Assembly (NCBI GenBank): GCA_021151585.1
Contig: JAGKWX010000008.1
Location: 1-55,980 of the forward strand
Reading direction: 5' to 3'
Source of the DNA: Alphaproteobacteria bacterium
GTDB lineage: Bacteria > Pseudomonadota > Gammaproteobacteria > JAGOUN01
DNA: 55,980 nt
Under the pieces are notes generated by a model that saw only the letters and a list, made by a program, of their open reading frames with translations, was not told the origin of the DNA and made no database searches. Below, piece after piece: positions 1 through 7,696 of the stretch. Position 1 is the stretch's first letter. Each line of letters begins with the position of its first letter. A program made the position numbers and the translations under genes.

Positions 1-184
1 TTTCCTTATATTGGTTTGATTTAAAGTTTGCACTTACATCAAAACCGGAAACTCTCTCTTTTGCAAGAGATTTGTCAGATCAGATCGAAACTAATTCACT
101 TTATTGCAATTATCAGCGTTTCCTTTACTTGATTTGTGATATGCGAAGAGATAGGAACACATTATTTGCTAGAAGATTATTTCA

Positions 185-1216
185 CTAACTGCTGGCTTTC
201 GTTATCCTGTTTACGATTCCACTCCACTCCACGGTATGCGGCACATCTTCAATCCAAATTTCATCACACTGCAATTGATCCGCAAAATGCAATTGCTCAT
301 ACAAACGATGTGCGTAACCTTGTGAATCTGATGGCATGACGATCCAATGACTGATGTCATGATTGGGTATGGTGCTGCGATGTGGAATACGCGAATCATA
401 TATTTTTACACGATGTTGCTTCGGCTTGCGTGTGCTTAAAATGACGATATTTTTGTTTTCTAATGCTTGATCGATTTGTTCTGCTGAGAGTAGTTTTGTT
501 TTGGTGTGGGGGGCGTAATGTGAGGGTAATGCACCAGAAACACGCAATGCCGCTTCTTCTGACATAAGCGATGCCCCCTCTACTGTATCACCCCAGCGAA
601 GGCTGGGGCCCAGTCTTATTTCTATCATTTCACGACTGATCATCCCCGGCCGTAAAATTCGCGGACTATCCGTCGTGCAATCAATAATCGTCGATTCAAT
701 CCCAATCCCGCAATGTCCACCATCCAAAATAATATCGATTTTTTCACCTAAATCTTGGCGCACATGTTCTGCAGTGGTTGGGCTTATATAACCAAAACTA
801 TTCGCAGAAGGTGCTGCCAGTCCACCGCCAAAGGTTTTCAATAATTGTTGTGCGACAGGATCGTTTGGAATGCGAATACCAACACTATCTTGTCCGCCGG
901 TCACGGCATCCAAAACATGTGCTTGTTTTTTTAAGATCAAGGTCATGGGGCCTGGCCAAAAATGCTTGGCTAAGGTCAATGCGTATTCAGGAATCTCACG
1001 CGCCCACTTCGACAGATGATCAATATCCGCAATGTGTACAATTAATGGATGATTTTCTGGCCGGCCTTTGACTGTAAAAATTTTACGCACTGCGATTTCA
1101 TTCGAGGCATCACCCGCCAAGCCATATACCGTTTCTGTTGGCATGACGACGAGCTCGCCTTTTTTCAAGTATTCAACAGCTGTATCAATTTGGGATTGGC
1201 GAATTAGTGGGCGCAT
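185..1216 (-). CDS. sua5: L-threonylcarbamoyladenylate synthase, long Sua5 form
   Basis: It makes threonylcarbamoyl-AMP from threonine, bicarbonate and ATP, the first step of tRNA t6A37 synthesis in the cytoplasm. The 343-residue protein has the YrdC fold at the N-terminus (MPTETVYGLAGDA near residue 25, KGRPENHPL near 50, APSANSFGYISPT near 135) and a C-terminal Sua5 domain (GALPSHYAPHTK near 230). The length fits the two-domain Sua5 form rather than the short TsaC form. The ATG at 1216 is close to the conserved N-terminus. The linker between the two domains contains an in-frame palindromic repeat (591-608). It is divergent from scpA, 38 bp away. The family assignment is firm. Confidence 0.95.
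   Translation of the reverse strand: MRPLIRQSQIDTAVEYLKKGELVVMPTETVYGLAGDASNEIAVRKIFTVKGRPENHPLIVHIADIDHLSKWAREIPEYALTLAKHFWPGPMTLILKKQAHVLDAVTGGQDSVGIRIPNDPVAQQLLKTFGGGLAAPSANSFGYISPTTAEHVRQDLGEKIDIILDGGHCGIGIESTIIDCTTDSPRILRPGMISREMIEIRLGPSLRWGDTVEGASLMSEEAALRVSGALPSHYAPHTKTKLLSAEQIDQALENKNIVILSTRKPKQHRVKIYDSRIPHRSTIPNHDISHWIVMPSDSQGYAHRLYEQLHFADQLQCDEIWIEDVPHTVEWSGIVNRITKASS
591..608. repeat. Palindromic repeat inside sua5
   Basis: A perfect 7-bp inverted repeat (CCCCAGC / GCTGGGG, 4-nt loop) lies in the sua5 reading frame. It encodes part of the linker LGPSLRWGDTVEG between the YrdC and Sua5 domains. On the minus strand its core AGCCTTCGCTGG is nearly repeated at 31276-31287 (AGCCTTCACTGG), in an intergenic palindrome. 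It resembles the common short intergenic palindromes of proteobacteria, here carried in a coding sequence without breaking the frame. Confidence 0.7.
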
Positions 1217-1254
1217 AGTAAACTAGGTTAATCTTTTTAAATTGTGTAGATAAG

Positions 1255-2064
1255 ATGGTACCAGAAGACGTTCTCGCAAGTCCAAATAATATGTCACCTA
1301 TGGCTACTGTGTTAGGCAAACAGTGGTTGGAATTGCCCCAAGACTTGTATATTCCGCCGGATGCTTTAGAGGTTTTTTTAGACGCGTTCGAAGGGCCGTT
1401 GGATTTTTTACTTTATTTAATTAAAAAGCAAAATCTGGATATTTTAGATATTCCGATTGCACGTATTACTGAGCAATATTTAGAATATATTGCATTAATG
1501 GAAGGATTACGTTTTGAATTAGCTGCAGAGTATTTAGTGATGGCTGCAAGTCTTGCTGAAATTAAATCGCGTATGTTATTACCGCGCCCGCCAGCTGTTG
1601 ATGGTGATGAGGTGGAGGATCCGCGTGCGGAGTTGGTTAGGCGCTTGCAAGAATATGAACGTTACAAAAAGGCTGCAGAAAAGATTGATAATTTGCCACG
1701 CATGGAGCGTGATACTGTAAGAGCTTATGTAGATTTGCCGGAGTTATCACAAACACGCCCATTGCCAACTGTAGAATTAAAAGAATTACTATTGGCTTTC
1801 CAGGATGTATTGCAACGTGCAACCTTGGTGAAAAAGCATTTAGTGCGCATGGAACCTTTGTCAGTGCGTGAGCGTATGAGTGATATTTTGCAAATACTCG
1901 GTCAGGAGTTAATAGAATTTCATCGCTTATTTACTGTTGCCGAAGGGCGAGCCGGTGTTGTGGTGAGTTTCCTGGCAGTCTTGGAGTTGCTCAGAAACTC
2001 AGCGATTGAAATAGTGCAAGCGGAACCGTTGAGCCCGATTTATTTGCGGACGTTGGTAGTTTAG
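1255..2064 (+). CDS. scpA: Segregation and condensation protein A
   Basis: This is the kleisin subunit of the Smc-ScpAB chromosome condensation complex; it bridges the SMC heads in the cytoplasm. Family hallmarks are FEGPLDFLLYLIKKQ (near residue 46), DILDIPIARITEQYLEY (near 62), AAEYLVMAASLAEIKSRMLLP (near 87) and a C-terminal winged-helix segment ending FLAVLELLRNSAIEIVQAEP. Its length of 269 residues is normal. No strong ribosome site precedes the ATG at 1255; ATGs at 1291 and 1300 are alternatives, since the first 15 or so residues are not conserved in the family. scpB, usually the next gene, is separated from it by dotA. A copy of the last 31 codons lies at 2240-2335. Confidence 0.93.
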   Translation: MVPEDVLASPNNMSPMATVLGKQWLELPQDLYIPPDALEVFLDAFEGPLDFLLYLIKKQNLDILDIPIARITEQYLEYIALMEGLRFELAAEYLVMAASLAEIKSRMLLPRPPAVDGDEVEDPRAELVRRLQEYERYKKAAEKIDNLPRMERDTVRAYVDLPELSQTRPLPTVELKELLLAFQDVLQRATLVKKHLVRMEPLSVRERMSDILQILGQELIEFHRLFTVAEGRAGVVVSFLAVLELLRNSAIEIVQAEPLSPIYLRTLVV

Positions 2065-2128
2065 GCCTGTTTCCGTTGTGCCGGACGATTTTTTAAACAT
2101 GCTTGCAGATTACCGATGGCAATAGCGA

Positions 2129-2162
2129 CAAAAATCACCCCCTTTTTTTCAAAGTGGGTGAT
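2129..2162 (-). terminator. Rho-independent terminator for dotA
   Basis: Read on the minus strand, a 7-bp stem (ATCACCC / GGGTGAT, 15-nt loop) is followed by a run of five T. It lies about 230 nt past the dotA stop and points the right way for dotA. Confidence 0.55.
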
Positions 2163-2167
2163 CTTCT

Positions 2168-2183
2168 TCAGCAGAATGTGATG
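2168..2183. repeat. 16-bp copy of an internal dotA sequence
   Basis: TCAGCAGAATGTGATG occurs here in the spacer and again at 2516-2531 inside the 3' part of dotA, in the same orientation and 348 bp apart. An exact 16-mer match this close is unlikely by chance. It suggests that this spacer was assembled from duplicated pieces of its neighbours. Confidence 0.5.
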
Positions 2184-2239
2184 TTAATAAAAAATCTCAA
2201 AACACCTTAGATTCTCGTTTTGCTTTATTGTGCATTGCG

Positions 2240-2335
2240 CTGAGTTTTCTGGTGGCATTGGAGTTGCTTAGAAACTCAGCGATAGGATGTGTCCAGGCAG
2301 AGTCTCTAAGCCCCATCTATGTGCAGGCGGTGTGA
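2240..2335 (+). pseudogene. Duplicated 3' fragment of scpA
   Basis: Thirty-one codons plus a stop read LSFLVALELLRNSAIGC, then VQAESLSPIYVQAV. They align without gaps to the scpA C-terminus at about 1960-2064 (VSFLAVLELLRNSAIEI, VQAEPLSPIYLRTLVV). There is no start codon, and the similarity ends abruptly upstream of 2240, so this is a remnant and not a gene. It lies between scpA and dotA and marks the point where the scpAB pair was split. Confidence 0.8.
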
Positions 2336-2391
2336 GTTAACTTATAGAGTCACTACGTTACGGCAGAGCATAGACGATACTTAATAACGTT

Positions 2392-4887
2392 TTATTTCCC
2401 GCCACCCGCTTCACGTAGGCTTTTGAGTTTCTTGTCATCTTCACTGGTCTCAAGCCTATCTTTATATGCCTGCTTACCTGCTTGAGCGCCTTTCTCAGGT
2501 TCTCTGGTAGACGCATCAGCAGAATGTGATGCCGTATCCGCTGATTTTTGCGCAGCACTTTCTTGCGAGCCTTGGATTTTTTGCATTGCATCATTGCCAG
2601 CTTCAAAGCGAGCATCATGACCAATCCAACGCATGAGTGAGTTAGGGATGGCTTCTATTACAGAAAAAGATTTATTCACGCAAGCCATGATAAGGCCAAC
2701 ATAAGTGGTGACAAATAGCATGGCTTCAATGCCGCTAACGGTATGATGTCCATCGCTTATACCGGCATACTGTGTGGCCGAGTTATTGGAAAGTAAATTG
2801 ACGACCGCTGTTTCAAAGCCAAAATTAATGAATTGAATAGAAATCCAGCTCAAGATAATGCCAGCAATAAAGCCAAGTACGATTAAGCCAGGGCGTAAAA
2901 ACATATTGACCATCAGCATAATGGCAGGTTCTGCTTTACCAAGGACGGGATGTTGCCCATCCGGGTGTAAGACACCAATCGCTACAATAGGTGCGGCAAC
3001 GATGGTTTCCAGTGTGGCAATGAGCCAGGCGATTACGGCTAGGGAATAAGCTAATACGGGAATAAAGGGAATAACCACCGCTAATGTTCCGCCGAGGGTT
3101 AACATGGCTGCCATAAAGGCAAACAAGCCAGGAAAAACAGTCGTGAAAATTAAGGCAAGAGCAGCAATTATCCCAGTCATAATCGCTAAGGTAGATGGCG
3201 CGGTGAAAAAGCTACCTAAGGCTCCGCTGAAACCCATCGCCATTAATCCTAAGCCTGTAGCGCCCATAAGCGCTTGCAACGTAGTAAACACTACTTCAAT
3301 ACTATAAGTAATATGGTGCCCCAATTCTTGAGCTGCGACCATGGGGTTTTTGTTTTTTTGAAAGTGATTAGTCATTGATTCTAATACGTCCAAAGATAGA
3401 GCGGCGACAACGCCTGTTGCAGAAAATTTACCTGAATCAAAGTCTTTATGCAGGCTGTTGCTATTACTGCCACCATCTTTACGTGTTTTAATTAAGTCGT
3501 TCATAAATTGCGTCGCCCAGCCGTCGGGTGCTGAGTCGCCGCTTGCGTATTTCCACACTGTTTGGTCATAGTATTTGTCTGGATTAGCTGAGGCGCCAAT
3601 ATAGGGTGCGTATTGAGAATCTGTGCTCCAGCCATTGTTAAAGCCTGTTGCGCCGCTGTCGCCAGAAGATTTAGCAATATTCCAGTAAATACTGCCTAAG
3701 CTGGCCCAGCCATAGGCTTTAACATCATCATAGGCTTGATTGCCATCGCCTGTATCTTCTCCAGCGTTAGAATTTGTAGGATTATCTGGGTCGGGGTTGT
3801 CTAGTGCTTGATTGTTTGCTTGCGTCACGTAAGATTGATAAGTTTTTTCAACTTCAGAAAGAAAATCTGCGCCAACAAATTCAAACGTGTCTTGCATGAC
3901 AGCATCTTCTACAGGATCACTTGCTGTGCCGTTAGAGTTGGTGGTCGATCCTGCTGTGCTATTCACCATGTAATAGGCGGCAGCATTTAAACTTGGCATA
4001 ATCGCTGCATAGCCGTCTTCAATTTGTTGAAAATTCTTGGAATTAATACCATTAACGACTATTGAACCGCAAGTGCGTGTCACTGGGTTGTGGGTGACTA
4101 CCCCAGTAATAGGATCTGTGCTTGGTGAATCTGCGTTTGCGTTAAAGGTATAAACAAGCGATGTTGGGTTGTTGTTACTGTCGCGAGTCATCGTCGGCGT
4201 TGGTAGGGAAATGAACTGAGGATTTACATCAGGAAATTCTTTTTGATAGGCTTGCATGCAGCTTAAGCCTTGGAAAATGTTAGTTACCATGATGTCGTAA
4301 TCTGAATACTTTTGGTCACCATCGGATTGTTCTGTGTCGCCGGCGACATAAATTTTTTGGCCGGAGTAGAGGTAATCAACGACTTTATTGGTCAAACTAT
4401 CCGCGGCACCAACACCCTGCACCACCAACCACATCATAAAAATCTGGCAAATACAGTAGCCTGATGCTGTTGGGACTAGCAAGGCAACGCCGGCAACAGT
4501 TCGCATGGGCACCCAGATCGAGTTCCAGTTTTTGCCGAGCATTTCGCCTTCGCCGGCTGTATTCATAATACCGACGAAAGTGGTATATCCTGCAATAATC
4601 GTGCCCAAAGTCAGGGCAACAGTATTTAATATTTTAAATAACTGCCCCATGATTGAGGAGCCTGTTCCCGATAAAATCGGCGGTACACTGCCAAATAGTT
4701 CGGATAGATAGATCATTGATTGATCTGAGCTCGAAGGGGTAAATAGTTTACCGCTTTGAGTGTCGTTTAGTGGTGTTCCCGTGAATGTTTGCGCATAAGA
4801 CAGCGCTGGCAATAATAAGCACATGCTGAGAAAGCACATAAATGTAAAATGTTTTTTTAATAGGTCAGAAAGTGTCTTTGCGTACAT
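2392..4887 (-). CDS. dotA: Dot/Icm type IVB secretion protein DotA
   Basis: DotA/TraY-family polytopic inner-membrane protein, part of the Dot/Icm apparatus that moves effectors into host cells. The 831 residues start with a signal peptide (hydrophobic FMCFLSMCLLLPALSYA, then QTFTG). The next conserved block holds a membrane segment and the stretch VPMRTVAGVALLVPTASGYC near residue 130. A long periplasmic region (about 180-510) is followed by several membrane segments (about 535-720) and a charged, Ala/Ser-rich tail. It is shorter than Legionella DotA. No other dot/icm gene is in the window; the gene sits alone between scpA and scpB. A PmrA-like box (4925-4941) with an adjacent TATAAT lies upstream. 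TraY of a conjugative plasmid is the alternative, but the signal peptide and context favour DotA. Confidence 0.88.
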   Translation of the reverse strand: MYAKTLSDLLKKHFTFMCFLSMCLLLPALSYAQTFTGTPLNDTQSGKLFTPSSSDQSMIYLSELFGSVPPILSGTGSSIMGQLFKILNTVALTLGTIIAGYTTFVGIMNTAGEGEMLGKNWNSIWVPMRTVAGVALLVPTASGYCICQIFMMWLVVQGVGAADSLTNKVVDYLYSGQKIYVAGDTEQSDGDQKYSDYDIMVTNIFQGLSCMQAYQKEFPDVNPQFISLPTPTMTRDSNNNPTSLVYTFNANADSPSTDPITGVVTHNPVTRTCGSIVVNGINSKNFQQIEDGYAAIMPSLNAAAYYMVNSTAGSTTNSNGTASDPVEDAVMQDTFEFVGADFLSEVEKTYQSYVTQANNQALDNPDPDNPTNSNAGEDTGDGNQAYDDVKAYGWASLGSIYWNIAKSSGDSGATGFNNGWSTDSQYAPYIGASANPDKYYDQTVWKYASGDSAPDGWATQFMNDLIKTRKDGGSNSNSLHKDFDSGKFSATGVVAALSLDVLESMTNHFQKNKNPMVAAQELGHHITYSIEVVFTTLQALMGATGLGLMAMGFSGALGSFFTAPSTLAIMTGIIAALALIFTTVFPGLFAFMAAMLTLGGTLAVVIPFIPVLAYSLAVIAWLIATLETIVAAPIVAIGVLHPDGQHPVLGKAEPAIMLMVNMFLRPGLIVLGFIAGIILSWISIQFINFGFETAVVNLLSNNSATQYAGISDGHHTVSGIEAMLFVTTYVGLIMACVNKSFSVIEAIPNSLMRWIGHDARFEAGNDAMQKIQGSQESAAQKSADTASHSADASTREPEKGAQAGKQAYKDRLETSEDDKKLKSLREAGGGK

Positions 4888-4924
4888 CGAGGCGTCTCTT
4901 GTTAATTACCCAGGCCAATTATAG

Positions 4925-4941
4925 CTTAAGATTAGCTTAAG
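4925..4941. promoter_or_regulatory. PmrA-like box between dotA and scpB
   Basis: Two CTTAAG hexamers are separated by exactly 5 bp. The half-sites are self-complementary, so the box reads on both strands. Towards dotA, TATAAT (4918-4923) follows after 1 bp; towards scpB, TATAGT (4949-4954) follows after 7 bp. Both spacings differ from the 10 bp seen at the five other boxes. In Legionella and Coxiella the response regulator PmrA binds direct TTAA repeats of this period upstream of dot/icm genes. That PmrA binds here is inference. Confidence 0.6.
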
Positions 4942-5015
4942 AGCTAAATATAGTCTATAAATAGGCAACTATTTATGTGACAATAACGAATGTAGTTTTA
5001 TTTACAAGAAAGCAT

Positions 5016-5717
5016 ATGAACGAATTAGTTGAGAATACTGTTGATCATTATTTGCCCATAGTTGAGGCGTTGATTTTTGCTTCACAAGATCCAATTTCTT
5101 TAATCCGGTTAGAGCAGCTTTTTGAAGAAGAAGGTCATGCTATTGAACGTGCTGTTTTGAAAGAAGTTTTGGAGAAGTTACAAGCAGTTTCTGAAGATCG
5201 GGCGCTTGAGTTGGTGGAAGTTGCTTCTGGTTATCAGTACCGAGTCAAGTCAGTTTTTGCGCCATGGTTAGCACGATTGACCGAAGAACGGCCACAGCGT
5301 TATGGTCGTGCATTATTAGAAACTTTGGCGCTGATTATTTATCGACAACCGGTGACGCGCGCTGAAATTGAAGAAGTGCGTGGTGTGGCGGTGAGTTCAC
5401 ATATTTTGCGTATCTTGCTAGATCGAGATTGGATTAAGGTAGTTGGCCATAAGGATGTGCCTGGAAAGCCGGCGTTATTTGCTACAACGCGCGCGTTTTT
5501 AGATTATTTTGGATTAAAGAATTTACGTGATTTACCGCCCTTGGAAGATTTTACAAATTTAGATGAAGCGGGCGAACAATTGGAGATGTTATTGCATGAA
5601 ACCGATGCCGCAGAAATCGAACAGATTGAACGAATCGAAAGGCCTGAAGATGTCGAACACATCGAAGAATGTGAGTCCGCTGGCCGCGTCGAAGAAGTTG
5701 AGCGAGAAGAACCATAG
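5016..5717 (+). CDS. scpB: Segregation and condensation protein B
   Basis: ScpB dimers bind ScpA in the Smc-ScpAB condensin. Typical features are YLPIVEALIFASQDPISL at the N-terminus, the winged-helix stretch LLETLALIIYRQPVTRAEIEE (near residue 110), VSSHILRILLDRDWIKVVGH, and GKPALFATTRAFLDYFGLK. The C-terminus is an acidic tail rich in I-E-R-I-E repeats that overlaps rluB. I chose ATG 5016 over 4977 because AAGAAAG precedes it and the family N-terminus begins just after it (233 residues). It is divergent from dotA and overlaps rluB by 68 nt, so translation of the two is probably coupled. Confidence 0.93.
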   Translation: MNELVENTVDHYLPIVEALIFASQDPISLIRLEQLFEEEGHAIERAVLKEVLEKLQAVSEDRALELVEVASGYQYRVKSVFAPWLARLTEERPQRYGRALLETLALIIYRQPVTRAEIEEVRGVAVSSHILRILLDRDWIKVVGHKDVPGKPALFATTRAFLDYFGLKNLRDLPPLEDFTNLDEAGEQLEMLLHETDAAEIEQIERIERPEDVEHIEECESAGRVEEVEREEP

Positions 5718-6525
5718 TCGCCGCCCAGGACTAGAGAAATCTTTTTCAGCGGGCCCTGTAAAAGGTGGTCTTAATAAGGAAGAGCGTTTGCAAAAATACC
5801 TTGCTACTCAGGGTATTGCTTCGCGCCGAGAAATTGAATTATGGATTGCAGAGGGACGCATAAAAGTTGACGGCCAGGTTGCGACATTGGGCCAAAAAGT
5901 TTCAGCGGCTTCTAAGATTTCTATTGATGGCAAATTATTCCGATCATCTGTGCCTCGTGATGCGGAGCTTTTTCCTAAAGTGCTGTTATACTATAAGCCA
6001 GAAGGCGAAATCTGTACTCAAGATGATCCGGAAGGCCGTAAGACCGTTTTTCAATCTTTGCCACGATTGCGTGGAAAACGTTGGATTATGATAGGGCGTT
6101 TGGATATTAATACCATGGGTTTGCTATTATTTACGACTAACGGTGAGTTGGCCAATCGTTTAATGCATCCGAAATATGAAATTGAGCGAGAGTATGCTGT
6201 ACGTGTCCGTGGTCACGTCACGAACTCTATGTTGACGCGATTACGCACTGGAGTGCCATTGGAAGATGGCATGGCTCATTTTGATACCGTCACTCCTGTT
6301 GGAGGAGAGGGTACAAATTATTGGTATCACGTGACGTTGAAAGAAGGCCGAAATCGTGAAGTACGTCGTTTATGGGAGTCAGAAGAAGGTATTCAAGTCT
6401 CGCGTTTAACGCGCGTACGTTTTGGTAATATTTCTTTGCCGCGTGATATGCATCGCGGGCGCTGGGAATATCTTTCTAAATTGGAAGTGCAGCAACTTGC
6501 CGATCTCGTCGGGTTGAGCTTTTAA
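5650..6525 (+). CDS. rluB: 23S rRNA pseudouridine synthase B
   Basis: RsuA-family enzyme that converts a uridine of 23S rRNA helix 90 (U2605 in E. coli) to pseudouridine. An S4 RNA-binding domain (ERLQKYLATQGIASRREIE) follows a basic N-terminus. The catalytic Asp lies in GRLDINTMGLLLFTTNG, and REYAVRV and KEGRNREVRRLW are family motifs. Starting at ATG 5650, with GAAAGG seven bases upstream, gives 291 residues, the usual RluB size. The start lies inside scpB, an arrangement common for scpB-rluB. RluE or RsuA are less likely given the S4 domain and the scpB neighbour. Confidence 0.92.
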   Translation: MSNTSKNVSPLAASKKLSEKNHSRRPGLEKSFSAGPVKGGLNKEERLQKYLATQGIASRREIELWIAEGRIKVDGQVATLGQKVSAASKISIDGKLFRSSVPRDAELFPKVLLYYKPEGEICTQDDPEGRKTVFQSLPRLRGKRWIMIGRLDINTMGLLLFTTNGELANRLMHPKYEIEREYAVRVRGHVTNSMLTRLRTGVPLEDGMAHFDTVTPVGGEGTNYWYHVTLKEGRNREVRRLWESEEGIQVSRLTRVRFGNISLPRDMHRGRWEYLSKLEVQQLADLVGLSF

Positions 6526-6561
6526 TTTTCTTGCGTCATAGTTATAGATAGATTTTTTGTT

Positions 6562-6620
6562 GTCAACAGCCCCTCATGTGGTCTGTTGACGCAGTCGCTG
6601 GTTGTCTGTACGGCGAATAG
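6562..6620. repeat. Intergenic hairpin and dispersed repeat, copy 1
   Basis: An 8-bp inverted repeat (GTCAACAG / CTGTTGAC, 6562-6590) is followed at 6594-6620 by a 27-bp sequence that matches 17545-17570 at about 24 positions, including the exact 15-mer TTGTCTGTACGGCGA. There is no T-run, so it is not an obvious terminator for rluB. It lies in the gap between rluB and the next gene. Confidence 0.55.
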
Positions 6621-6739
6621 TTCAACCTGGATGCAGTACATTGAGTTTGTTCGCTACAATCCATGTCGGGTAATCTAGAATAAAAAAAATTCACTGCGTT
6701 CTTATATTTATTATTGATCTAATCATTTTTATTTATCCT

Positions 6740-6772
6740 GTTAATAACTTCTTAAGTTTCGTTGAGTAATAT
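6740..6772 (+). promoter_or_regulatory. PmrA-like box plus -10 element
   Basis: GTTAAT-N5-CTTAAG (6740-6756) is followed after 10 bp by TAATAT (6767-6772), 47 bp before the ATG at 6819. One base (the first G) departs from YTTAAK. The geometry is the same as at four other unknown genes in the window. Confidence 0.55.
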
Positions 6773-6818
6773 TTATTACAAGTCTTGTTATTTTCACTTA
6801 TCGTATCGGAGCATATCT

Positions 6819-7517
6819 ATGTCTTTTCAGTTTTTTAGTAGAATTCAGGACCATCATAAAGAAAATATGAGTTATATTGCGGGGCAGGGTAAATTGGTTG
6901 TTAGTGGAGTGGGCTCTATCACAGGAGGTTCTTTGGGCGCCATTTTAGGTCGCATTATGGATAGTCAAGGTGTTGTTGGTGGAAGTTATCTGTGTTCGCA
7001 ATTACTAAGCGCAGCAGGTTGTGCTATAGGCACGGCTGTGGCTATACCAGTTATTACACCATTCAGTCTTGCATTTGCCTTATTGCAGGCTGTAGCAAGC
7101 AAAGCTTATGAACTTGCGAATAAATTTAACCGTTTTCGATATTATTATGGAATATCAACAAAATTTTTAGATGAACAAGGTAATGCCGCGATGCTTGCTG
7201 TTTTGTGTATTGCTACTGCTAGTATCGCTGGTAAAGCTATGTTTATACCTATAGGTAAGGCTATTTTGCCAACTGATCCGGATACTGGGGAGAAAGTTGG
7301 CGAAGCATATGGGCCGGCGGCAGGTGCGATTTTAGGTTATTTATCTTCCCATTGTATAGGTAGAGTCAGTGCTTTCTTATGGTCAGTTACGTTGACATTT
7401 TTAGCGGGAATGATTTACGACCCTATTGTGTATTGTTTTAAAAATCCATGTTGTAATATGTTCCAACGTAAGAAAGGGTCGTTACATATTTCTTTAACAC
7501 AACATCCTCAACCTTGA
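6819..7517 (+). CDS. Unrecognised hydrophobic, glycine-rich protein
   Basis: I do not recognise this 232-residue protein. It has several Gly/Ala-rich hydrophobic stretches that could be membrane helices: about residues 30-47 (VSGVGSITGGSLGAILG), 60-90, 130-160 (AMLAVLCIATASIAGKA) and 180-210. GXXXG-type spacing is frequent. The C-terminus is short and polar after CCNMFQRKKG. ATG 6819 is preceded by CGGAG at a good distance and is preferred to the longer start at 6762, which lies upstream of the predicted -10 element. It stands alone between rluB and the 1669-residue gene. The PmrA-like promoter suggests a link to Dot/Icm; a substrate role is only a guess. Confidence 0.7.
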   Translation: MSFQFFSRIQDHHKENMSYIAGQGKLVVSGVGSITGGSLGAILGRIMDSQGVVGGSYLCSQLLSAAGCAIGTAVAIPVITPFSLAFALLQAVASKAYELANKFNRFRYYYGISTKFLDEQGNAAMLAVLCIATASIAGKAMFIPIGKAILPTDPDTGEKVGEAYGPAAGAILGYLSSHCIGRVSAFLWSVTLTFLAGMIYDPIVYCFKNPCCNMFQRKKGSLHISLTQHPQP

Positions 7518-7530
7518 GTCTAGTTGTTTG

Positions 7531-7563
7531 CATGAAGAGATGATGGACCACATCATCTGAGCA
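7531..7563. other. Hairpin between two unknown genes
   Basis: A perfect 8-bp stem (AGATGATG / CATCATCT, loop GACCA, 7538-7558) is flanked by CATG on both sides, extending the dyad. It follows the stop at 7517 by about 20 nt. No T-run follows, so it may be a factor-dependent end, an RNA-stabilising hairpin or a protein-binding site. Confidence 0.4.
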
Positions 7564-7634
7564 TGCTTCGAGGGTAAGATTATCGATGCTCTTGTTTGTG
7601 AATTAGAAAAAATTTATTGGCATTAGTTTTATTT

Positions 7635-7667
7635 TTTAAGCCCGCGTTAAGTTTTTAACAACATAGT
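7635..7667 (+). promoter_or_regulatory. PmrA-like box plus -10 element
   Basis: TTTAAG-N5-GTTAAG (7635-7651), then 10 bp, then CATAGT (7662-7667). The sequence TTTAAGCC..CGTTAAG and the downstream ATAGTC are shared almost letter for letter with the promoter at 33610-33642, although the two genes encode unrelated proteins. Confidence 0.6.
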
Positions 7668-7696
7668 CTTTTGCATTATATTAAAATGGGTATTTT

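Noticed and set aside
136..339. Open frame of 67 codons on the plus strand at the window start
   Set aside because: It overlaps the 3' end of sua5 on the other strand and shows no recognisable protein features.
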